NCBI GenBank assembly: GCA_910586565.1
Contig: CAJUIT010000022.1
Location: 1 to 46,549, forward strand
Direction of reading: 5' to 3'
DNA from: an uncultured Muribaculaceae bacterium
GTDB taxonomy: Bacteria > Bacteroidota > Bacteroidia > Bacteroidales > Muribaculaceae
Length of the DNA stretch: 46,549 nt
In this document: positions 40,820 to 46,549 of the stretch, piece by piece
Layout: each line of letters opens with the position of its first letter
Numbering within the stretch: the stretch's first letter is position 1
The notes under the pieces: model-generated
The model's database searches: none
Told to the model about the DNA's origin: nothing
Seen by the model: the letters and a program-made list of their open reading frames with translations, nothing else
Program-made: the position numbers and the translations under genes

Positions 40820-42586
40820 ATGAATCTCAACAATATATTTTTAGCGACCCTTTGCTCGGCAGCCCTTGTGGGATGCAGCGATGATTTTCTCGAAAATGCC
40901 CCTCAAGGGGTGATTTCCTCATCGCAGGAGGGTGACCCCGTGTTTGCCGACCTCATGGTGAATGCAGCTTACGCCACTTTCGGCGCCAGATACACCGACT
41001 CTGATGCACCGCAGACTCTGCCGGTGACCAACTGGAGCTACGGAGAGGTGCGCGCCGATAATGCCTACAAGGGTGGGGGTGGCCTCACCGACGTGGGTGA
41101 GGTGCACGACATGGAAACCATGAAAGTGCAAACCAACAACGGCAACATCGACGGCAAATGGTTTCAGCTCTACAATGCCGTTTCCCGCTGCCATGCCGCC
41201 ATGCGCGCTGTGCGTGCCTGCGATCCGGCCGATTATCCCGATGCCGAGCTGCGCATTGCCGAGCTGCACGTGATCCGTGCGCATTGGTATTTTGAGCTTG
41301 TGAGAATGTTCAATAAGATTCCCTACATGGATGAGAACCTTCCCGAGAATGAATATGTCAACGTGCCCAACGACCTTTATTCGCGCGACGAGCATCTTGC
41401 CCGCATTGCCGATGAATTGCTCGATGCGGCAAAGGTGCTCCCCGATGTTCCCGAGCAGGTGGGGCGCATGAGCGCACGCATAGCCCGTGCATACGCGGCG
41501 AAAGTTAAGCTCTATCAGGCTTACGAGCAGGATGCGGTTACCCATGCTGTGGTCAACATCAACAAAAAGCTGTTGCAGGAAGTGGTGGAGCTCATCGACG
41601 GTCTCAACGGATATGATTTGTTGCCCGATTTCCAGGACCTCGACCTTGTTGCCAATGAAAACGGTTGTGAATCGGTGTTTGCATTCCAATATTCAATCAA
41701 CGACGGGTCAATCGACGGTGGCCGAATCAACTGGAGCAATCTGCTCAACTCGCCCGGCGGCGACAGCCCCTATCACGGTGACGGATTTTTCCTCCCGTCG
41801 CAGGACCTCATCAACGCCTATCAGACCGATGCCAACGGCCTGCCCGAATTCAACTATCAGTCGCTGCCCGATTACGGTGTGATTAAGTTTGATGAGAATG
41901 ACCACACCCGTTGGTGGTTGGAGAACACCTCTCACAATGTTGACCCCCGCTTGGATTTCGTGACCGGCCGCCCCTCAATCACCTATAAAACCTACACCGC
42001 TTCGCCGTGTCTGTTATGGTCGCGTGAGCCCGATGTCTACGGCTACAACTGCGCAAAGCGTTTCTGGGTTTCGCCCGAATCGCCCGACATGCGTCCCGGA
42101 TGGCCGTGGGGAGCTTCCGCTCTCAACTGGCAGGTTATCCGCTGGGCCGACCTTCTCCTCTACAAAGCCGAGGCTTTGATTGAGATTGGCACGGATATTC
42201 CCGGGGCTATGAAGCTTATAAACAAAGTGCGTGAACGTGCCAAAAACTCCGCCTACGTGAGAGCTTTCGGCGACCCGACGAAATATGCCGCCAATTATAA
42301 CATCGCGTTATATCCCGAAAATGTATCGCAGGATTATGCCCGCAAAGCGCTCCGCACCGAGATGCGTCTTGAAAAAGCCCTGGAAGGTGAGCGTTTCTTC
42401 GACCTCGTGCGCTGGGGCATTGCAAAGGAGGTTATGAACCGTTATTTTGCGGTTGAAAGTGACAACCGTTCCTACTACTCAGGTGCAGTGTTCAACGATG
42501 GTGAGGAGTATTTCCCCATCACCACACAGCAATATGAATTCTCATTGCGCCGCTATACTCAGAATCCCGGCTATCCGGCATTCTAA
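40820..42586 (+). CDS. SusD/RagB-type surface glycan-binding lipoprotein
   Basis: 588 residues with a lipoprotein signal (NIFLATLCSAALVGC, lipobox LVGC). SusD features follow: an N-terminal helical part (FADLMVNAAYATFGARY), TPR-like helices (ELRIAELHVIRAHWYFELVR) and the C-terminal block (GASALNWQVIRWADLLLYKAEALIEIG, LRTEMRLEKALEGERFFDLVRWG). It is surface-exposed, binds the polysaccharide and caps the SusC barrel. A strong terminator at 42601-42657 ends the operon, and no SusE-like or surface endo-enzyme gene follows. Confidence 0.95.
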   Translation: MNLNNIFLATLCSAALVGCSDDFLENAPQGVISSSQEGDPVFADLMVNAAYATFGARYTDSDAPQTLPVTNWSYGEVRADNAYKGGGGLTDVGEVHDMETMKVQTNNGNIDGKWFQLYNAVSRCHAAMRAVRACDPADYPDAELRIAELHVIRAHWYFELVRMFNKIPYMDENLPENEYVNVPNDLYSRDEHLARIADELLDAAKVLPDVPEQVGRMSARIARAYAAKVKLYQAYEQDAVTHAVVNINKKLLQEVVELIDGLNGYDLLPDFQDLDLVANENGCESVFAFQYSINDGSIDGGRINWSNLLNSPGGDSPYHGDGFFLPSQDLINAYQTDANGLPEFNYQSLPDYGVIKFDENDHTRWWLENTSHNVDPRLDFVTGRPSITYKTYTASPCLLWSREPDVYGYNCAKRFWVSPESPDMRPGWPWGASALNWQVIRWADLLLYKAEALIEIGTDIPGAMKLINKVRERAKNSAYVRAFGDPTKYAANYNIALYPENVSQDYARKALRTEMRLEKALEGERFFDLVRWGIAKEVMNRYFAVESDNRSYYSGAVFNDGEEYFPITTQQYEFSLRRYTQNPGYPAF

Positions 42587-42600
42587 CAATCAGTTGTGAC

Positions 42601-42657
42601 AAAAACAGCGGTGTGTCAAGTTGCAAAGATTCTGCAAACTGACACACCGCTGTTTTT
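42601..42657. terminator. bidirectional terminator after susD
   Basis: An 18-bp stem AAAAACAGCGGTGTGTCA (42601-42618) / TGACACACCGCTGTTTTT (42640-42657) with A and T tracts on its two sides. It can also stop the convergent barrel-protein operon. It shares the core GTGTGTCA/TGACACAC with two other terminators here. Confidence 0.9.
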
Positions 42658-42692
42658 GTTGCTATGGTTCCCGGTTTGTTGCTTTGGCGGGG

Positions 42693-43601
42693 TTACAGGA
42701 AGAACAGCACACCCACCGAGAGGGGTTTGAACGACGGGGAGGCATGTCCCTGAAGGACGTCGCACGGTGAGTAGCGCACATAAATGCCACATCCTTTATA
42801 GAGGTTTAGGCTGCCGAAAAGGTCGGCGGTTACGCGGCGTGGATGGAAGTCGGTGGCATATTCCTCACAATGGTTTCCGTCGGCGTTTTTATACCATGTT
42901 TTCAACGATGCGTGGGTGTTGAAGTTGAGAATGCCGCCAAGTGTCACCGACAGGGTGGTGCGCGGAATTTTAGCCGTGTAGAGCAGGGGGATGCCGAGGC
43001 TGAACACCTTTATGCGTGATGACACCTCGGTTGCGCCATCGGGATAGGGGGCGATGCCGATGCCCCCGAGGCCGTTGAGACAGAGGCGGTGGTTGGACGT
43101 GGTGATTTTATAGTTGCGCCAGTCGAAGCCGATGCCGAGCGATACGTTCATGTAGTTGTTTATTTTGTAGCGCACGGCAAAGGCGTTAATCCATGAAATT
43201 TCAAACGATTTGGCCCATTGTAGCCCAAGTGATGAGGGTTGGCCTGCGGCGTTGACAAGGCCGATGCCGATGCCGCCGGTCACAAACGACCAATCGTGAT
43301 TTTTCGATTTTCTGACTTTCACGCCGATCACGCCGTCGTTGAATGTGGTTTCATTCCATCGGGCTGTCCATTGTGATGATTTAACCGAGGAGTTTGGCGG
43401 GTAGTTCTGGACGAACACAGTTTCTGATTGTTTTTCGGAATTGAGGTCGGTAATGGTAACTTTCAATCCCGAGGCACTTTCGGTGATTACAGCCGACGAG
43501 GGGTTGTTGATAACCATCACGGTGTCGGGTTGCGCGCTGTCGGCAGCTGTAGCCGCGCAGGCGCATGAGGCAATTATAAGTGAGGTGAGAATCTGTTTCA
43601 T
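42693..43601 (-). CDS. outer-membrane beta-barrel protein, paralogue 2
   Basis: 302 residues with a signal peptide (ILTSLIIASCACAATAADSA), an N-terminal stretch (DTVMVINNPSSAVITESASG) and a barrel-like region of alternating strands with YKINNYMNVSLGIGFDWRNY and LSVTLGGILNFNTHASLKTW, ending PLSVGVLFFL. It is similar in order and motifs to the gene just upstream (LNFNT, Y-x-P, PSFK-x-x-S-x-GV near the end), so the two look like tandem duplicates that diverged. No named family recognised. Last gene of the ECF sigma operon, 15 bp after its paralogue. Confidence 0.78.
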   Translation of the reverse strand: MKQILTSLIIASCACAATAADSAQPDTVMVINNPSSAVITESASGLKVTITDLNSEKQSETVFVQNYPPNSSVKSSQWTARWNETTFNDGVIGVKVRKSKNHDWSFVTGGIGIGLVNAAGQPSSLGLQWAKSFEISWINAFAVRYKINNYMNVSLGIGFDWRNYKITTSNHRLCLNGLGGIGIAPYPDGATEVSSRIKVFSLGIPLLYTAKIPRTTLSVTLGGILNFNTHASLKTWYKNADGNHCEEYATDFHPRRVTADLFGSLNLYKGCGIYVRYSPCDVLQGHASPSFKPLSVGVLFFL

Positions 43602-43616
43602 AGTTGTGTGAGCTGT

Positions 43617-44540
43617 TTAGAAAGCGATTGAAACACCCATCGACCATGATTTGAACGAAGGGCCGAATTGAGAGCGCATCACGGGAACGGGATTGTATTT
43701 GGCATAGAATCCGATTGCATCGCGGAACCCGATAATGCCGATTATTTCGGGGGTGAGTAGCCGTTGTTGCAGCCCTTTGAAGGTCTCGCTGTATCTCACG
43801 TCAGCTGTTTCAAAGCTTGTGGATGCTTTTGAGTAGGTGTTGAAGTTGAGGAGCACGCCGGCTGCAAACGTAAAACTCTTGTAGATGGGTTGGCTCACCA
43901 TCAACGGCACGTGAAACGACCATACGTCAAATTTTGATTTTATGTTGGAAGCATCGGTTATTGCAGGCACAATTGTGAGGCAATCGCCATCTTTCCCGAA
44001 ATACAACCCGTCGGCTGTGTGCCACCGTTTCATGCCGAAACCCAGTCCGACCCTGAACAGCGGGCCGCGGCGCCACGGTTGGAATTCTACGGCAATCACT
44101 TCGGCAATGCCTATTTCGAAACTGTTCTTAATGCCGCTTTTGCCGTCGTAGGCGAAATTACGCCCCCAGTAGAGATTTCGCATAGCGGTGATGGTGCGTT
44201 TCGCTTTCCATCGGCCTGAGGTGGTTTTGCTCTTTTTGCGGTTGATGTTGAACGGCAGCGATATGAGCGAATTTTCCGAGATGGTTTCAACTGTTGAAGA
44301 GTCGCGTTCCTCAACGGTCACCTCATAGCGATATTTGTTCCATGAAGCTTTGTCGGTGCCGATGAAAGCCTCGATGACCGTTCCGGTTTCGGTGCGGATA
44401 ATGTTGATGGCGTCGGCTTTGTCGATTACTTTAACCGTGTCGGTTGGCATATCTGGAGCTGATGCCTGCGCCCTGAGTGAGGGAAGCGCCGCAGCAACCG
44501 TAAGCAGCACAACGGGCAGAATGTTTGTGGGCAGTTTCAT
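43617..44540 (-). CDS. outer-membrane beta-barrel protein, paralogue 1
   Basis: 307 residues with a signal peptide (ILPVVLLTVAAALPSLRAQA), then DTVKVIDKADAINIIRTETG, which parallels the start of the next gene's product, and a barrel region (GPLFRVGLGFGMKRWHTADG, FTFAAGVLLNFNTYSKAST) ending GPSFKSWSMGVSIAF. Probably outer-membrane inserted. Its start is 2 bp after the stop of the small secreted protein, indicating tight co-expression. Function unknown; a stress-responsive envelope role is suggested only by the sigma factor upstream. Confidence 0.78.
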   Translation of the reverse strand: MKLPTNILPVVLLTVAAALPSLRAQASAPDMPTDTVKVIDKADAINIIRTETGTVIEAFIGTDKASWNKYRYEVTVEERDSSTVETISENSLISLPFNINRKKSKTTSGRWKAKRTITAMRNLYWGRNFAYDGKSGIKNSFEIGIAEVIAVEFQPWRRGPLFRVGLGFGMKRWHTADGLYFGKDGDCLTIVPAITDASNIKSKFDVWSFHVPLMVSQPIYKSFTFAAGVLLNFNTYSKASTSFETADVRYSETFKGLQQRLLTPEIIGIIGFRDAIGFYAKYNPVPVMRSQFGPSFKSWSMGVSIAF

Positions 44541-44542
44541 TG

Positions 44543-44992
44543 TTATTGCTTTTTAATCATTTTCTTAATTGATGCTTCGCCAGCTTTCCCCTGCATGTAG
44601 ATGATAGTGGTTTTGGTGCCTCCGGCAAGGGTGGCGTTGAGATAGAAGATGTAGCGGTTCTCTTTGCCGGCGGGTGGCATGGTGTAGAAGCCGAAGTAGA
44701 GGCGGCCGTCGCGCAGGGATACTTCGCGCGATTCGGCGGAGGTGCCGTCGTGCATCACGGCGCGTTCCATTTTTTCGGCAAGGGCAGCGTCGCCGCTAAC
44801 CGACAAACTTTTGTAGATTGACAGGTTGTGGGGCTTGAGCTGTTTTCCCGACACTTCAACCGAGGCGATTTCGGCTGAGGGGTTGGTGGAGGTGGCATTG
44901 TCGAGCAAAGGCATGATGGCGAGTTTTTGCTGGGCAATGGCCGATAGGGAGGTAATCAATATCAATGTCAGCATTGTTAAAAATCGGTTCAT
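44543..44992 (-). CDS. small secreted protein of unknown function (DUF6108-like)
   Basis: 149 residues with a signal peptide (RFLTMLTLILITSLSAIAQ) and a compact domain: IASVEVSGKQLKPHNLSIYK, REVSLRDGRLYFGFYTMPP, ENRYIFYLNATLAGGTKTTI. The C-terminal tail is Lys-rich (ASIKKMIKKQ). It resembles a small periplasmic protein family found next to ECF sigma genes in Bacteroidales; the DUF6108 label is from memory and tentative. It sits between the probable anti-sigma gene (62 bp gap) and the first barrel gene (2 bp gap). Confidence 0.72.
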   Translation of the reverse strand: MNRFLTMLTLILITSLSAIAQQKLAIMPLLDNATSTNPSAEIASVEVSGKQLKPHNLSIYKSLSVSGDAALAEKMERAVMHDGTSAESREVSLRDGRLYFGFYTMPPAGKENRYIFYLNATLAGGTKTTIIYMQGKAGEASIKKMIKKQ

Positions 44993-45054
44993 GACAATTG
45001 GCTTATGTGTGGTTGTGATATGCGGTAGTTATTGTTGTGTGGCGGAGGCTACTG

Positions 45055-45534
45055 TCAGTCGATATCTTCAAATGCGATTGCTATGTCGCTGAAGTCGTCG
45101 GAAATTTCATTCTGCAATGAAGCTGAAGCTGCCTCCATTTCGCTGAGGTCGGAGAACATCATGTTCATTACTGCATCGCGGTCGGAAATCTCGCGTCCGT
45201 TGAGGTAGGCAACACACTCACCGCGTGGTGCGCGGTTTATGTGAATGATGCCCGTAACGAGGATTGCAATAATTGCCACGGCCGCAGCGCTTTGCCACCA
45301 CACCGGAGGGGCAAGCCGTCGTGTTTTACGAGGCGGCCGGGATGACGTGGCCGACTGCGGTGCACTGATGACTGCAGTAACGCCCATCACGGCTTTTGCC
45401 TCATCGATGAGAGGGTCGGTTCCGACCGGAGCAGAATGAGAGGCAAGCGCTTTGCGCAGCTCCCTTTCCTCGGCGATGGAAGTTTCAGCCTCGAAGTAGC
45501 GTTCTATAAGTAGGTGTAATTCTTTATCGGTCAT
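45055..45534 (-). CDS. single-pass membrane protein, probable anti-sigma factor
   Basis: 159 residues: an N-terminal cytoplasmic helical part of about 70 residues (DKELHLLIERYFEAETSIAE), a basic stop (RKTRR), one membrane helix (WWQSAAAVAIIAILVTGIIH) and a C-terminal acidic tail (SDDFSDIAIAFEDID). There is no FecR domain. The start overlaps the sigma gene stop by four bases (ATGA at 45534-45531), the arrangement expected of a sigma/anti-sigma pair. The signal that would release the sigma factor is unknown. Confidence 0.78.
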   Translation of the reverse strand: MTDKELHLLIERYFEAETSIAEERELRKALASHSAPVGTDPLIDEAKAVMGVTAVISAPQSATSSRPPRKTRRLAPPVWWQSAAAVAIIAILVTGIIHINRAPRGECVAYLNGREISDRDAVMNMMFSDLSEMEAASASLQNEISDDFSDIAIAFEDID

Positions 45535-46034
45535 GGCTGTTGGTTGTTGTAGAGAGTTCGGATGGTTTTGCGTGAGCGTGCCACAATCAGTCGGGCATTA
45601 GCCGGGGTTATGTCGAACCGCAGGGCTATTTCTTCAAATTCCCATTCATCGCGGTCGCGGAGAAGCAGAATCTGTCGGTCGCGCGCCGACAGGTTTGCCT
45701 CGATGAGCATGTTCACGCGCTGCAGGGTTTCGGCCCTTGAATCATCGGCTGAGGCGTCGGGAACATCGGTCAGTTCGGGTGTGGAGGAGATTGAATCGGT
45801 GGGATGCACCTGTTTGCGTCGCAAGCGGTCGATGCTCAGATTTCGCACGGTTGTGGTGGCCAATCCCGAGGCATGCCCCTCGCTCTCGATTGTTTCGCGC
45901 AAGCTCCACAGTTTGAAAAATGCGTCCTGCAACACATCGCGCGCATCCTCATCGTCGGCGAGGACTCCGCGCGCTTTTTGAAAAAGGCGCGGGCGCAGTC
46001 GCTGAAATGTGAGTGTGAGCAGGTCGGTTTTCAT
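45531..46034 (-). CDS. ECF-type RNA polymerase sigma factor
   Basis: 167 residues with region 2 (RLFQKARGVLADDEDARDVL, QDAFFKLWSLRETI) and region 4 (ARDRQILLLRDRDEWEFEEI, ALRFDITPANARLIVARSRK), the helix-turn-helix for the -35-type element. A Pro/Ser/Asp linker joins them. It directs transcription of envelope genes, probably including its own operon. It is the first gene of sigma, anti-sigma, small secreted protein and two barrel proteins. The upstream leader has a hairpin (GCGGT-n-ACCGC at 46083-46097). Confidence 0.93.
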   Translation of the reverse strand: MKTDLLTLTFQRLRPRLFQKARGVLADDEDARDVLQDAFFKLWSLRETIESEGHASGLATTTVRNLSIDRLRRKQVHPTDSISSTPELTDVPDASADDSRAETLQRVNMLIEANLSARDRQILLLRDRDEWEFEEIALRFDITPANARLIVARSRKTIRTLYNNQQP

Positions 46035-46247
46035 TTCTCTGGAAGCCGGGTTAATTCCTTAAATTGGTTTTATGATGAAAGGCGGTTGAGGACCGCTTTC
46101 GGTAATATGACGCAAGGTTAGTGATTTTGCAACACACGCTCATTATTTTTTTTGAAAAAATTGATTTACGGTTTGCTTTTTTTGAACCTGAGTGTTGACA
46201 GCCGAGGCGCTGCTCTCAAAAAGTTTTGAAAAAATAGGGGAGAGGTA

Positions 46248-46277
46248 TTGCAGTTTCAGAAAATTGTTGTACCTTTG
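46248..46277 (+). promoter_or_regulatory. tRNA-His promoter
   Basis: TTG at 46248-46250, a 19-bp spacer and TACCTTTG at 46270-46277: the best match in the window to the Bacteroidota housekeeping promoter. Confidence 0.85.
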
Positions 46278-46333
46278 CAGCGTCAAACCGATAGGGCGGT
46301 TGTAAGAGCATCTGCTTGCGGGTTGATTTAAAT

Positions 46334-46408
<75 letters not shown>

Positions 46409-46410
46409 CT

Positions 46411-46442
46411 AAAGGTTGCGCTTGAAGCGCAACCTTTTTTTT
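46411..46442 (+). terminator. terminator after tRNA-His
   Basis: An 11-bp stem AAGGTTGCGCT / AGCGCAACCTT with a 3-nt loop and a T-tract of eight. Confidence 0.93.
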
Positions 46443-46549
46443 ATATGTCGTCGGATGGCGGTTCGTGGGGGTGACGGGCCTGAACATCCAGAAATTGGGC
46501 CTAATTGTAAAAAAGTAGGATGAAATCGTTGTAAGTCATTGTTACCTAC

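Noticed and set aside
46443..46549. Start of a further gene after tRNA-His
   Set aside because: No start codon with an open frame or recognisable promoter is visible before the window ends.

Overview
The window looks like a chromosomal segment of a gut Bacteroidales. A Muribaculaceae-type genome is my best guess, from GC content above that of Bacteroides together with the gene set. Supporting signs are promoters of the Bacteroidota form (TTG, about 19 bp, then TAnnTTTG), SusC/SusD-type outer-membrane genes, a hybrid two-component regulator, BspA-type leucine-rich repeats, a heavy-metal RND pump and a FeoA-FeoB fusion. No phage, transposase, CRISPR array or rRNA operon is visible.

Layout. 1-1028: the 5' part of a BspA-like surface-protein gene on the minus strand. 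It runs off the left edge and is translationally coupled to a small 85-aa gene. 1029-3220: a gene-poor stretch full of hairpins and dispersed repeats, holding one unrecognised ORF between 122-bp inverted repeats. 3224-6513: a fused feoAB ferrous-iron importer and an outer-membrane protein. 6517-9746: an AlkD-type DNA glycosylase and mutS2 (minus). 10042-14560: an HdeD-like membrane protein, a Trp/Gly/Tyr-rich secreted protein followed by a FadL/OmpP1-type porin, and Fe/Mn superoxide dismutase. 14910-20136: a GH78 alpha-L-rhamnosidase and GH31 glycosidase operon (minus). 20467-22596: a two-pore-helix ion-channel-like protein and purT. 22798-28428: a CusB-CusA-CusC type metal efflux operon (minus). 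28810-30255: rmuC.

30482-42586 is a compact fructan utilisation locus. Fructokinase, an FHS-type sugar permease and a GH32 fructanase form one minus-strand operon. A divergent hybrid two-component regulator with a periplasmic sugar-binding domain follows, and then susC- and susD-like genes. Together they bind and import fructan, cleave it to fructose and phosphorylate it. A 68-bp sequence is shared by the GH32/regulator intergenic region and the susC promoter and is the likely regulator site. 42693-46034 is an ECF sigma factor operon (sigma, probable membrane anti-sigma, small secreted protein, two paralogous barrel proteins). tRNA-His closes the window.

The most interesting signal is non-coding. 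Two elements of 175-186 nt (20156-20330 and 28471-28656) share one hairpin architecture and invariant loop motifs, but their stems differ in sequence while staying complementary. Each begins where a minus-strand promoter should start transcription, directly ahead of the rhamnosidase gene and the metal-efflux operon. They look like one family of structured leader RNAs, or structure-conserving mobile elements, that I do not recognise.
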